Positions 47,618 through 59,922 are shown, counted from the first letter of the stretch. The stretch: 64,000 bases of DNA from Hymenopus coronatus (GCA_030762935.1 CM060897.1:115150676-115214675), one strand, 5' to 3'. The notes: a model not told the origin generated them from the sequence alone. Made by a program: numbers and translations.

Positions 47618-48436
47618 GTACTACCCGCACTATGTACATAGTGTATAGAGAAGGTATTCTAATGCACCCAAAAATTCGCCGGAAATATATGTTTTGGGTC
47701 CCCTGAGTCCAAAAAAAAAAACAAAAAAAACAACACATTTATAGAAAAAGTTGCGTGTATGAGTGTGTCAGTGGACAGCATAGTTCATAAACGAAAAGAC
47801 CGGATGCGACACGAAGATTTTCAAGAATATCCTGCCACCCGAATCTACCCTTTACAAGATACATTTTTCGAAAATTTCGATTTCCTCTAAAATGGCTCTA
47901 TCATATGGTTAAAGTACCTTATGTTTGAGATATTTTTATCAGAAACGAAATGTATATCTTGATTGTTCTGGGAATAGACCCTGAAGGTATACTCATTCTG
48001 GTTGACTTTTATATAACTGGCAAACCGTAAAAGATATACAAAAACTTACTGCACAAAAAATGTAGATCTCATTAAAACACTCAATTTATGTCATATACAT
48101 TTATATTTAGTAGAGTTAGCTGTTTTCAAAATATTTCAGATTATTGGTTTCAGTTTAAAACTTTTCTCAAACGGTAAGACATATTTTTTCTCGTTTCTCG
48201 TTTGTTTGTTTTTGGAAAGCCAAGAGTTTGAAATTTCAATTGTTTCACATACAGGACGAGACTATCGCCCACGTGTTTTCTTATTTCCCTTCTACTTACA
48301 AGGAAGCTGGAAATAAGACAAATTCTGCTTAAATTTATCTTGATTAGTATGATATAGATAACAGATTAATGTTTTGAATAAAATGTTTGTTTACCGAACA
48401 GCTAGAGGACATCATGTGAAAGGCACACATCCGATG
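47618..48436 (+). mobile_element. RX element, type II
   Basis: Palindrome perfect at 47629-47642. The 3' third shares the variant TTTTTTCTCGTTTCTCG and TTTACCGAACAGCTAGAGGA with 30065-30589, defining a subfamily. Confidence 0.9.
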
Positions 48437-48437
48437 T

Positions 48438-48544
48438 TTTCCCTTCTACTTACAAGGAACCAATAATAACAATTTCCGCTAACGTTTTATTTCGGTTATC
48501 TTGAAGAAGATAGAAGAATAAGATTTTTAACTCTAGTTTGTTAC

Positions 48545-48546
<2 letters not shown>
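48438..48546 (+). mobile_element. RX 3' fragment
   Basis: CCCTTCTACTTACAAGGAAC to TAGTTTGTTACAGATA. It runs straight into (TA)n and then the next RX. Confidence 0.75.

Positions 48547-48580
<34 letters not shown>
48547..48580. repeat. (AT)n microsatellite at an RX-RX junction
   Basis: About 17 AT units occupy the place where the next RX's palindrome should be. Confidence 0.95.
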
Positions 48581-48584
<4 letters not shown>

Positions 48585-48589
48585 TATAT

Positions 48590-49356
48590 ATAAATAGTGT
48601 ATAGAGGAAGTATTGTATTCCATCCAAAAATTCGATACCGGGATTTCACCGGAAATGCATGTTTTAGGGGCTCCTGAATTAAAAAAAGCATTTTTAGAAC
48701 AAGGTCCGTGTGTGTTAGTGTCTGTTTTTCCATCTTAGTGTTTAAGTTTAGTATTATCTTCCAAGTATGCGACACAAAGGTTTTGAGAAAAATCTCTCCA
48801 CCCCAAAATATCTTTTATATGGAACATTTTTCGAAAATTTGTATTATTTCAATTAAATAACCTGTATTAAAGAAATTTAATGAAAAATTAATTATATTCT
48901 GAATTTTTTGAAAACAGTCTCTGCAGAGCTCTTCTTTCTGGAAGAACTTTGCCTAACCGGTGAAATGTAAAAAATAGAGAAAACTTACTACACAAAAAGT
49001 TTAGATCTCGTTAAGTAATAGCATTTATGTCATATACATTTTTTCGTGGATTTGAATATTTTTGGTTGCCCCTTGTTATTGATTTCTGTTTTAAAATACT
49101 TAAACTTTTTTCAGATAGGGATTTGTGAACTGGCAATGCAAAGGAGCGTATTTCAACCATATGTCAACCAGTTTTTAAAAGATTTGACTATCGCTTTAGG
49201 CCAGTGTATTCCTTACTTATCTTTTACTTACAAGAAAGCAAACAATAAGTTCGTATCTGCTGTTTATCTCGATTATCATGAAGAGGGTAGAAACGTTTTA
49301 ACAATATCTGTAACAGAGATGTAGAGAAAGCCATGAAAATGGAACACATCAGATTT
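48590..49356 (+). mobile_element. RX element, palindrome replaced by (AT)n
   Basis: Resumes AAATAGTGTATAGAGGAAGT, the right arm of the palindrome, then the body and AAATGGAACACATCAGATT. Confidence 0.9.
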
Positions 49357-49435
49357 ATCTGATTATTTTTATTAGTAGTTTTCCGTTTTAAAGATATACA
49401 TACACACATTTAAAATAATAAAAACATCCATAACA

Positions 49436-49498
49436 AGGCGGGCCTCGAACCCGCTATCCCTTGCGTCACGGAGTAATAAAGCTAGGGACTTTATCAAG
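49436..49498 (-). mobile_element. tRNA-like remnant
   Basis: On the minus strand GATAGCGGGTTCGAGGCCCGCC is a T-arm with B box. The 5' half is not a convincing tRNA. Confidence 0.4.
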
Positions 49499-49809
49499 TG
49501 CGGCTTTGGGGACCAGAAACATTTACAATTGATGGTGAACTGTGGAAAAATATGGATATATGTATCTTTTCCTTAAATTTTATAATTCATATTATTTTAC
49601 TATGAAAGCATTATAATTTTAAACTTTTTAAGAGTTTTGTGTTAAATGCCAAAGATGCATTATCTTAAACATAAATTGAATTTGTGACATAAACATTAGG
49701 TATTAGGCTTCAGCAGTTATTCCCATTTGTGTAAAAACCGTTCCTTCATATGAATTTCATGTTGCGAGCGCAATAAAAATAAAAACGACAGGAAACAGAA
49801 TACCCATAA

Positions 49810-50034
49810 GACTCGAGAGCACCGAAAGTGGGCACACCAGGGAACTGTTTTGGTTCCGCATATGCGCTTTTATTTTTGTTTATATTTGTCAAAGCGATCT
49901 ATATCCTATATGACGGTGAAAGGAGTGATTTGTTTTATGGTTTTCTCTCGCTTTTGGTTCTTTTAACTCACGTTGCGGCCGTAGAGCTGGTTTCAATTAC
50001 CTGCGTTTGTCGCACATTCACGATTGAATCGTAA
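49810..50034 (+). other. hydrophobic ORF, candidate exon
   Basis: A 74-codon open frame ending at TAA 50032-50034 encodes two hydrophobic stretches (ALLFLFIFVKAIYILY and FLSLLVLLTHVAAVELV) separated by a charged DGERSD loop, in a GC-richer non-repeat patch. There is no clear polypyrimidine acceptor and no recognised family. It could be a 3' exon of the gene starting at 9387 or chance. Confidence 0.25.
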
Positions 50035-51370
50035 AAGGGTATCTGTAGTCGATATCCCTTTGCTTTACAAGCCTTTTCTCTAGCTTTTTAATTTAGCCAG
50101 CTCGGGAATTCTGCGACCGTGGACCAAGCTATATAAAGCGAAAACCATGGTGATCACCTGAGCAAGGTAACATTTTAGTAAAGCTGTATAAATGAATCTG
50201 TGTATATTGGCGTTTAAATTTAACCTCTTTTCAATTAGAGGGAGTCCAAAAAACGGAGTAGTTCTAATGTTGCTACTGATTCCCTCCCGTTTATTCCAGC
50301 ATACTAACCACAATTTGGATTGCAATTTTCAGGCAGTATCGTGACTGTGTTAACAATATAGAATAGTGACATTAATAACTGGACACTTTGTTAAATTTAC
50401 TTTCAAATTTGAATATTGCATTAAATTCTCATTCCGGATTATCCTAACCTGATAGCTGGGAAGTGTTTTCGTAATATAGTATTGAACCTTTTATCATAAA
50501 CTGGAGTTAATTTGGCCCTTAATAAGTTACTATGAACCAACTTTGGAAAATATATTGTTTTTAAGTCTACAAGCATATATTATATTTTATGTTGCATTCT
50601 GTGTGAAAATTGGAATTATTGCTCTCATGTTACATAGAAGAGGCAGTCAAATATTGGGAATTTATGTAATTTTAGAATTACCACATTTCAATACCATAAG
50701 ATACCTTAATCCTAAATATACTTAATCAATCCAATTCTGTGCACCCCTATTATATGAGAGTAATAATGTATTGTGTTTCATATTAAATGCACAATAAAAT
50801 GAAAGGTACATTTCCGAGTTATATAGTTTTATTTTATACTGTATTAAATATGAAATACAATGAATTATTATCCTCATTTAATAGGGATCCCAAAATTGGG
50901 GGAGTAAGGTACTTTTAGATTATGGTGTTCATGGCATTGATGATCATAATCCCAAAATTAATAGATTTCTATAACATTGAACGCGTCTAGGTTTTATGAG
51001 AGCAGTAAATCCAATTTTCACACCGATATAGTATACAAAATAGATTTCATATTAATAAAATAGTATACTCTTCAAAGTTGGATCAAAGTAACCCATTAAA
51101 ACCCAAATTATCTTCATTTTATGGTAAAAGGTTCAATACACTGAGCTATGGTAACATATTCCGGCTACGATATACCAGATAAGAATGAAAAAATGGAATG
51201 TAATATTCGAATTTATTATTCACATTTGAAAGCCAGTTTAAAAAAGAATTGATGCCACAAATATATAGCAATTACCTGCTAGGATAATTAAATATAATAA
51301 ATATATGCAATAAGAAGCAATCATAAATCGAAATATAATTAAAATCAAACTTCTAACCTCTTGAAAATAA
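50035..51370. other. unique AT-rich gap
   Basis: 1.3 kb of AT-rich sequence without a repeat from this window's families. A minus frame at 50080-50325 is open but unconvincing. Confidence 0.5.
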
Positions 51371-51582
51371 GGTTTCGCCTTGGCCGAGTGGTTAGACCAT
51401 CACCTCTCATTAAGGGTTCGATCCCAAACGACCGCACATGGGATTTGTGGTAGACAGAGCGGCGTAGGGGCGGGTTTTCTTCGGGTTATCCGGTTTCCCC
51501 GCCATCGCATTCCACCGGAACTTTATCTTAATTCATCAGTGTCATTGCTTGCGGTGCATAGTAGTGAAAGCGGGCGTTAAAC
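51371..51582 (+). mobile_element. SINE family A
   Basis: TTGGCCGAGTGGTTAGACCA, GGGTTCGATCCC, GCGGGTTTTCTTCGGG and AGCGGGCGTTAAACGCTTAA. An RX copy starts about 10 bp later. Confidence 0.9.
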
Positions 51583-51592
51583 GCTTAAAAAC

Positions 51593-51958
51593 TCTGAGGT
51601 GTACCATTCACATTACTTTCTCTGCAAAAATTATTTTTAAAAAGCTTAGTCTTCTGTTTAATTCATGCTAATTGACAAAAAATGGACTTGTTGCTTGCTT
51701 ACTTGTAAGTACAAGGGAAATAAGAGAGTATCATAGGCTAAAAGGATAGTCAAGTGTTTAAAACGCATAGCTATGTAATGTAATAATGTAATGTTAGATA
51801 ATTGAAGAGTCCCATGTGAGAAAGGTGTAAGTATTTTAAAATTGAAATCAATAACAAGGAATATCTAAAAAGCGAGCAACCTCACTAAAAATTGTACAAA
51901 ACATAAATTGTGTGTTTTAACGAGCTCTACATTTCTTGTTGAGAAGTTTTTGTCTAAT
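51593..51958 (-). mobile_element. RX 3' half
   Basis: TCTGAGGTGTACCATTCACA to AAGTTTTTGTCTAATATGTG; the RX 5' half is absent. Confidence 0.8.
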
Positions 51959-52639
51959 ATGTGAAAATGCCTTTCAGTGTCTTTACGCGCGGTATCAGAA
52001 GTGTGTTGCTGGAGGAGGGAATACATATTTTGAAGGGAATGTTGAGTAAATTGTTTTATAGTAACTTTTTTCTGTATCATTTACACATTCCGGGAACTTT
52101 TTGAATATAGTATGGATAAATATAGAACATCCTTAACACTCTCCCGCTTTCAAGTTTCGAAAGCGTTATATAGACTGTGACAATCTGAAAGAATAGGATT
52201 TTTGACGGTGAACGAGCTATTATTAACAGCGGTAAAATGAGTTTTAATTTACCCGGAACAGATATAAATATATAATTGCAAAAATAAGAGTTAAATATTA
52301 TGAGGAAACCTATTCGCAATGCTACCTGCTTTCACGAGTTTAAATATTATTTACTTTACACCCTTATTGTTACATGTCTTTAAGATAAGCTATGACTACT
52401 TTTCAGTTACTAGTTCTATTCTATTCTTGCCTAAAATAAAAAATAATTTATTTGTTACATTCACATGTTTTATTCTTCCAATGCTTTCTACAACGAACTA
52501 ATCTTACAAAAGCTTATTCTACACAGATAGCATCCAAACAAGTTTGCATTTAGTAACGTCGTCTTTTATTAGATGGCAGTTAAAGTTTCAGCTATATCCA
52601 TCACGTGGTTTCATTGCCATAGGCGATTGATGGACTCGG
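51959..52639. other. unique AT-rich gap
   Basis: No supported feature before the mariner relic. Confidence 0.5.
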
Positions 52640-53087
52640 TTTTTTAGGATGCACACGGAATCATCTACATTGTTTACTTGCAGAAAAGAAAAACGATAAA
52701 TGGAGAGTATTGTGTTTTGTTATTGCACCGGTTGAACAGAGCAACAAGAAAAACGCCTTCATCTGGCAAAGAAAAAGATTATCTTCCAACCCAGACTATT
52801 CAAGGGTGCACATCTGCGTAGAGATATGAGAAGTTGTACAGTTAAGGTTCGAATTAATACAAAATTCACCAAATTCAACAGATTTGGCCCCCAGTAACTT
52901 ATTTTTATTTACAAACTTGAAAGAGTGGCTCTAAGAAATCGATTCACGTCTAACGAAGAAGTCATCTCCCAAACGTATACAAACAAAATGTTTTGAGGAC
53001 ATTCCGAAATACTACTGTTTTGGAAGGTTTGAAACGCTGAGAAAACTGTACCGAGCTAAAAGGAGATCATTTTGGAAAAATTACTAA
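52640..53087 (+). pseudogene. mariner transposase C-terminal half, broken
   Basis: Catalytic-domain motifs occur in mariner order. DAHGIIY follows a TAG stop at 52645-52647 where the family has Trp. KTINGEY is at about 52690-52710. HLAKKKIIF follows one frameshift. STDLAPSNLFLF keeps the last catalytic Asp (52881-52883). RFTSNEEVI follows a stop at 52932 and a frameshift, and EDIPKYY leads to the terminal TAA (53085-53087). The HQDN motif is destroyed. About 145 of the usual ~345 residues remain and no TIRs were found, so it is inactive. Confidence 0.8.
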
Positions 53088-53099
53088 AAATAATTTGTT

Positions 53100-53831
53100 T
53101 TTCTATCTATTCTAAGAACTTATTGAACGTTCTTCGTACATATGCCATCTAAAATCAGAGATAAACATTAGGAGAAATAATATTATTCAAATTTTCTTAT
53201 ATGTTCACGGTGAGTAAGGGGACACACTGGGCTAAAACGTGGTCAAACTTGTGAGAACAGGCCGCTATGCGATGGTATTGAAACTTCGTTTTATTTGCAT
53301 GAACAGGATGAAAAAAACCAACGAAGAATAAAATCAAGGAATATCAAAAAATGGCTAACACCATAAATAAGAACTGATTGTATGTTATAACAAGGTCCCA
53401 CTTTTGAGCAATATTTTCCATCTCTTACGCGTTACCAGTTTTCCAGAATGGAGAAGGTTTCAGAGGCTAAACCATATCATATAATTAGTTTTAATATATG
53501 GTATTTTAATTAAAAGCTTTAGTTATATTTGTAAAAATTACTATTTCGGAAAACTTGCATTTGTATGGGGATATATCCTTGAAACTCTTTTCTTAGATCT
53601 TGGAGAGATATTTAACTTAAATACGAAGTTTCGTTGACTCTCTGTTTACGAATCAGACTGTTCATAAACACATTCACACCGAACAAGCACAGAGCTTTTT
53701 TCTACAAATGCCTTTCTTTTCTTCTTTTTTTTTAACATGCATTCCGGTGAAATCTTGGTTTCAAAATTTTCCGTGGACTGCAACTTCTCTACTATAAGTA
53801 GTTGTCCACATTAAACATAGTAGAGAAAGAA
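53100..53831 (-). mobile_element. RX element, old copy
   Basis: Begins a few bases after the mariner relic and ends AACATAGTAGAGAAAG with a broken palindrome. Confidence 0.75.
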
Positions 53832-54660
53832 AAACATTATATTCAGCTAGTTATTCCTTCAAAGAACCTCGGTGTTTCATTTCTGCATCAAAAGAATCTA
53901 ATTGACTCTTTCTCACATTCTATATAATTATGTGGAAACTGCTCTTTTGTCTTAAAATACGATGGTATTTTAGAGTTGTGGTAGTTGCTTTCACTGCCAA
54001 AGATCAAAGACTTGTTTTTCCTTAAAATTGCAGCTCCTCATTTAAACTAAATGAAATAGCTTTAATTTTTTCACTCCTCTCTTTTTTCAAACGGCTTTCA
54101 TTATATGCTTTTTTGCCTATTTCTCATTTCACGTGTCGCTATATTAGTCTTATTTGATCTCAATTTATACATATTTTATTACATTTTAACTTTTAGAAAC
54201 CTTTTAATTGGAGTTAAAGCATTTTTCACTTAATCTTTAAGAATAAAGTATAGAAAAGGTAACAGAAGAGAAAATTATATAAAGTATAGGGATAGATTTC
54301 ACAGTAATAGAAAAAACTCTTTATAAAAGATTAGGAATAATTTTATACCGTATAATCATAAAATAATCATAAATAATAGTCTAATTAATAATGATAATAA
54401 TAATAGTAATGATAACAATAATGATAATAATAATAATAATAATAACAACAATAGTAATAATTTCCTTTGCTTTTCTGGCTTAGATATTGAAGAGATCGAA
54501 AGAACGAGACAGTATGAAGTAATTTTATGCTGTTATCAAAGTTTTATATATGTAATATATAGCGGCATGCTTTTGTTTCGTATTAATATAAATTGCACCT
54601 CATTTATGCGAACACACATACTTACACACTTGAATGGGATTCGAATTCGCTATTATGAAA
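53832..54660. other. AT-rich gap with (AAT)n
   Basis: An imperfect ATA/AAT microsatellite at about 54390-54462. Nothing else is recognised. Confidence 0.5.
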
Positions 54661-54822
54661 TAGGCCTCTACCGATTTTGATTAAAATATCGTACATTTAA
54701 GATATTACATGACAAATAAAATGTAAATGTCCGAACCTTCTAGGAATAGACTCTGAAGATCTCTTCATTCTGGATGAATGTTCCATAATTAGTAGACAAA
54801 ACGAACTACAAAAATACAAAAA

Positions 54823-54856
<34 letters not shown>

Positions 54857-54895
54857 TAGATTTTATTAAAATACCATTTAGACGTGTGTATATAT
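54661..54895 (+). mobile_element. RX internal fragment with A29 tract
   Basis: The internal A-run of RX is expanded to about 29 A at 54826-54854. It ends in (TA)n at 54890-54902 and is joined to a second RX fragment. Confidence 0.75.
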
Positions 54896-54902
54896 ATATA
54901 TA

Positions 54903-55475
54903 TACCAAACTTGGTATTTACGTTCAGTATCTTCCAAGGCTACTATACGAAGATTCTGAGGAAAATTTCCCTACCCCAAATAAGCTTTACAAGGAAAGAA
55001 TTTCGAACATTCTGATTTTCTCAAAAATGGCTCTAACGATTTTGATTAAAATACGGTATATTAAGGATTTTAACATTACTATATCTTGAAGTCTTCATTC
55101 AGGATAACTGACAAGCCGTAAGAGATAGACAAAAGTTTACTAATATGGTTAAGATACATATTTAAGTTATACAGTTTATTTTCGTAGAGTTGGCCATTTC
55201 CGAGAAATTCTATATTATTGCTTTCAGTTTTAAAATAATTAAACATTTTTCATACGGGAATGTGTACTGGTCATGGAAAAAAGACATTTCAAATACAAAG
55301 CAATAGCTTTTAAAAGATTTGTCTATTGCTTTAGCCTGGTGTGTATGATCATTTTTGTTAACTTATGTTTATATTTATTAACTCGAAATAGAGAGAGGGA
55401 TCAGCTTATGTAAGAATAACCTGTTGCATAATGGCTAGAGAATGTCATGTGAATGGTATACATCAGATTTTTTAT
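54903..55475 (+). mobile_element. RX element starting at the internal dyad
   Basis: CCAAACTTGGTATTTACGTT is immediately 3' of (TA)n. The 5' end is missing and the 3' end reads CATGTGAATGGTATACATCA. Confidence 0.8.
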
Positions 55476-55479
55476 TTCT

Positions 55480-55712
55480 CCTAGCCATGTAACTAGAACC
55501 GAACTTCACTGTTTACATAGCGACCAGCTTTAAATAGTTTAAGTATAATTTTAGCCTAGGGCAAACCCTTTCCCCTTCTGCTTAAATAGAAGCAAGTAAT
55601 AAGACCAATATTTATCTCGGTTACCATGATGTAGATAAAATAATCTGTTGCAAGAATAATTTGTTTGCAGAGCAGGTAGAAGTCATGTGAATGGTGCAGA
55701 TAAAAACAAACC
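55480..55712 (+). mobile_element. RX 3' fragment
   Basis: GCCATGTAACTAGAACCGAA to GAGCAGGTAGAAGTCATGTG. Confidence 0.7.
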
Positions 55713-55754
55713 TCGCGCGCATGTTGGTGTGAACAATTAACTAAAACCGAACAA

Positions 55755-56527
55755 GCCGGTTAGATGATTAAAGATTTTCATTAAAGACTTGATAATTAAC
55801 GTTCAGGATTTTCCAAGTATACAACATGAGGATCTTAAGAAAATGCCCCACACCAAAATATATAAAAAAAGGTTCGAATATTTTGAATTTATTAAAAATT
55901 TTACTAAAATTTTTTATTAATTACTGCTTATTAAGGTTGTTCAATGAACAATTAAAATGTATATCTTGAATTTCCTGGGAATAGTCTCCGAAGACCTCTT
56001 CATTCTAGATTTTTGCATAACTTGTAAACCGTATACCATGGCACGACAGCTCACAAGGAACCTTGGCCTACCGCCCGGCCACTGCGTCCCCTATCTCGGT
56101 CCATGTCAGACCGGTACTGGGAATCTTACTCAGGTCTCCCACTTGGCAAGCAGCAACGTTACTACCGCGCTAAGGAGACGACCAGACATAAACTTGTGGT
56201 TCTCGTTGAAACATTACAATTATGTCGGATTCTATGTCGCGATTTTTCTCAAACAGGAGTTTTTCATACTTTTTTCTTTAATTTTACTCCTACTAATTGT
56301 AAATATAACTGGATTTCAATCACATAGCAAACAACTTATAAATATCTGACTATAGCCTAGTGTATTCTCTTATTTCACTTATACTTAAAATAAACTAGGT
56401 AATAAAACTATTTCTGCCAGTGTTGTCTTGATTAGCTTGAAGTTTAATGAAGAATAAGCTGTTGTTAGAATAGTTTGTTACAGAAATATAGAAAAAGTCC
56501 TGGGAGTTGAATGCATAAGATTTTTTG
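55755..56527 (+). mobile_element. RX element with a nested SINE
   Basis: 5' truncated. It is interrupted at CTTGTAAACCGTA by a family E SINE and resumes AGACATAAACTTGTGG. Confidence 0.8.
56037..56188 (-). mobile_element. SINE family E, minus copy, internally deleted
   Basis: Minus-strand head CTTAGCGCGGTAGTAACGTT and a short body ending GAGCTGTCGTGCCATGG. About 120 bp of the body is missing compared with 44941-45218. Confidence 0.85.
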
Positions 56528-56836
56528 CTTCCAGATTCCTTCCAATATAATCACTACTGTTGCTCTGAAGTCATTCATTCCACTTTATCTGGTTTATGAT
56601 AGTTATATATATATCTATAACTATTAGCAGTTCTCAGCTTAAGGCTATCACAAAAATAAATATTTACCAGTAAAGCCTAAAATAACATATACGAAAAGAT
56701 ACGAATTTCAGAAAACAACAATTTCAAAATATATATTTTATCAGAAATGTGCTTCATTACCTTTCCTCGCAAAGCTTAAATTAAATCTCTAAAGTCCCTG
56801 GTGATAGCCCCATTTAGAGGAAATACACAATCTTTA

Positions 56837-57018
56837 TACGAGGGTTGAATGAAAAGTAATGCCTTCACTTTCGTAACTGTTCAATGGTAAGGCTTCCCAC
56901 CAACTGGAGCTGTAGAATAGGGGATACGGAACAAGACAGTACCTGCTCCGCATACCAATGCTGCCATCTATTGAGGAGTTACGAAGGTGGAAGCTTTACT
57001 TTTCATTCAAATCTCGTA
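56837..57018. mobile_element. mariner-type MITE with TA target duplication
   Basis: CGAGGGTTGAATGAAAAGTA...CTTTCGTAACT at the left is mirrored by AGTTACGAAGG...TACTTTTCATTCAAATCTCG at the right, giving about 40-bp TIRs flanked by TA on both sides. It is about 178 bp and non-coding. GAAAAGTAATGCC near the end is typical of mariner-class TIRs. Confidence 0.9.
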
Positions 57019-57858
57019 TTATTAATGATCTTTTGATTGCTGTCAACTATGTCATGAAAATGTTTTGTACAAAATTTCTTCGATATTGATGTAGTTTGTT
57101 TAATAATTATATCAGTTTACTTCGACTATTGCATTCATATATCGCATATCTCATACAGTTCAGCATTGCCTCAGAAATCGACCAATCACGGCTGTTTAGG
57201 TATCGTATAGCATGCCTGCTTGCTCTTTACTGAACCGTAATAGTATCAGTATGCAGTGATTAATAGGCAATGTCCAATTGCATATATGTATTGTAATCAA
57301 TAATGTTCAATTTACAAATAAAATATATGTTTGTAAAAGTAAGTCTTGATTGCATTCTAATGTTAGCTTATTTTGAGGATAACTATTTTTTCATTCTCGA
57401 TGTTGGTAGCTTTGGTTGGTATTCCATAATATATTCGACTGTTCTCTTATTTAGTAGATATTCCGCAATCTGACTGCTCAAATTATGATTTTTATACAGT
57501 ACTAATATGGCAGTAAATATAGTTATAAAATAATTGATTCAATAAACGCAATATCTAAATGCCATTCAAAGTTAGGAATTTAGCTGAACTTTATTGGCCA
57601 TGCTTAATTGGAATAATTGGCGAGTAAATATATATATATATATATGTATATATATATTGTTGAAATTTAAACTAGCTATTGCATGATTCATAATTCTATA
57701 TATAACTTTAATTTTAATTGTTAACCTCTGAATTTATTGTTCTAATAACAACATGATTTTTTTTAAAATATTCATATCAAAACTTACGATGTATGAGACT
57801 TTTTATTTTATTTCTTATTATTGCACACAAACTGTTAACTTTTGTACTCCTTATTTTT
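57019..57858. other. AT-rich gap with (TA)n
   Basis: (TA)n at about 57627-57657. No gene seen. Confidence 0.5.
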
Positions 57859-58316
57859 ACGTTCTCTAGCAGGTATATATCATCTACATATTAGAGATTT
57901 CGCTGTAAATACGTATATGAGGAGCCCTGGATAAATAAAATAAAAAAATTAAAAAAAAATAGAATAAAGGTCCATATGTGAGTATATATGTGTGTGTCTG
58001 TAGACAGTATAACTCAAAAATGAAAGCTCTGTTAAATACAAAACTGTGAATTGAAGTTTTGAATATTTTGGGGATGAGGCACGATAAGAGTAAGGAAACC
58101 CCCACTATAAACTACCCTTTACATGGAATGTTTGTCAACACTTTCAATTGTCCAAAGAATGGTTAAAAATGTTGATTAATTGCCATATATTAAAGACTTT
58201 TATATGATAAATAAAACGTAAATCGTGAATTTGTTGTGAATAGCCCCTTGAAGCGCTCTTCATTCTGGATGAATGTTGCATAATTGGTAAAGCCTAAGAG
58301 ATAGACAAAAAACTTA

Positions 58317-58358
<42 letters not shown>

Positions 58359-58417
58359 AGAGGTTACGGTTTTCGAGATATTCTTGTCTTTGGTTTCAGT
58401 TTTAAACTGCTTTAAAG
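57859..58417 (+). mobile_element. RX element 5' half, left arm of a palindrome
   Basis: From a decayed 5' end (ACGTTCTCTAGCAGG) through the (TG)n to GGTTTCAGTTTTAAAC. A T37 tract at 58320-58356 replaces part of the body. It faces the minus half-copy at 58452-59047. Confidence 0.85.
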
Positions 58418-58451
58418 CCATATGAAGCCATTTTTTGCTTCAATATATAAT

Positions 58452-59047
58452 CAATTTAAAACTGAAACCAATAATAAACTCCAGGAGTATATATATATAT
58501 TAAATTGTGTGTTATAACAAGATCTATATTTTTTGTGCAGCAAGAATCCTCTATCTTTCAAGGTTTACTAGTTATGCAGAAATTCAGTAAAATTTATCCG
58601 ATATAAACAGGTCTTTAGAGGCAGAACATTCAAGATATACATTTTATTTGTCATGTAAATATCTTTAATTTGCTGTATTTAAATCAAAATCGCTCTAGCC
58701 GCTCCAAATTTTCGAATTTTTTCCATGTAAAGTGTGGTAGGATTTTTTTTTCTCAATATATTCATGTCGCATCCTTGGAAGATTATAAACTCAAGTAACA
58801 AGTTTGGTATTTTATCGAATTTTTGAGTTTAATACTTTCATCAATTAAATAAAGAATTCGGATTGATGGTAGTGCAATTGTTTTTGAGTTATGTTACGGA
58901 CACACACGGACATTATTCTAAAATTGTTTTCTTTTACAGGAGACCCTAAAACGTGTAAGTGTTTCCGGTTAAATCTCGACATTGTATTTTTGGATGGAAT
59001 GCAATACTTTCGGCATAAACTAGGCACATAGTACGTGTAGAGAAAGT
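58452..59047 (-). mobile_element. RX element 5' half, right arm of a palindrome
   Basis: Starts TTTAAAACTGAAACC, the inverse of the left arm's end, and runs to CACATAGTACGTGTAGAGAAAG. Each arm lacks the same RX 3' half. Confidence 0.85.
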
Positions 59048-59639
59048 AAAAGAACTAAATTTTTTACAACTCTTTTTTCAAATTTCATAGATGAATCACT
59101 TTGATTTCAACACTGATTTTAACTTGAATAAAATGTTGAGCACTACGGTGTAACGCAACTGGGTTATTCAACCTTGAATCGATTAACGCAAGGCCTAACT
59201 CTTGTTTTTATGAACTTGTGCGTCGGAAGGGAGACAGCCGTCTCTTTTTCACAAACGAAAAAAGGACACGTCCAGGATGGATTATACCATGGTAACCTAA
59301 TTAGGATGGTAATTGTCAAGGAAACGGCCTACTTCTAAGAACTTTTGCTGCAAATTGCTACGAGACTACAATTGTATAATTAGCGTTATTAACTTTTTAT
59401 TGTTTACCACATGAACAACAAAAGTGAATCACCAATTAAGGTTGGGCCAATAACACTTCATTTTATTTTGTGCAGTATTATATATCTTCTGCACGAATTA
59501 CTTTATTCAATATCACTTTATTAGTTCTGGAAAGAATCTCGCCAAGTCTGTCTTGCATGTTTATCCACAACTTATTCCAACAAATGCTCAATCTTTTACT
59601 TATTTCACGTTAATCGAGATAAATATTTTCGCTAAATAG
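59048..59639. other. unique gap
   Basis: A GC-richer stretch at about 59215-59330, no recognised feature. Confidence 0.45.
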
Positions 59640-59745
59640 AAAGGTACAGTCAAAAAATGCAATGCCAAAGCCGGGATTTGAACCTCGGATATCCTGGTCT
59701 CCACCCAGTTGCGCTCACCACTGAGCTACCGTGGCAACATGCCGA
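59640..59745 (-). mobile_element. SINE family B, minus copy
   Basis: On the minus strand TTGCCACGGTAGCTCAGTGG (A box, intact) and GAGGTTCAAATCCCGGC (B box), about 75 bp of tRNA-like sequence with a short tail. Confidence 0.85.
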
Positions 59746-59922
59746 TACGACATTTAATTCCTTAATTTACTCGAGCGTTTTCCGATAAACCACAAAGTAA
59801 GCCCTAATTGGGACATGGCGTCTTAACAAAGTCATATTCATAAAAAATATTTGAAAAATGATTATGGACACAAAAATAATTAACCGACGTAGTCTGTATG
59901 GCATAAAGAGGTCCACATTTTT

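Noticed and set aside
48547..48580. CRISPR-like or array repeat
   Set aside because: Simple (AT)n; no spacer structure anywhere in the window, and the sequence is eukaryotic.
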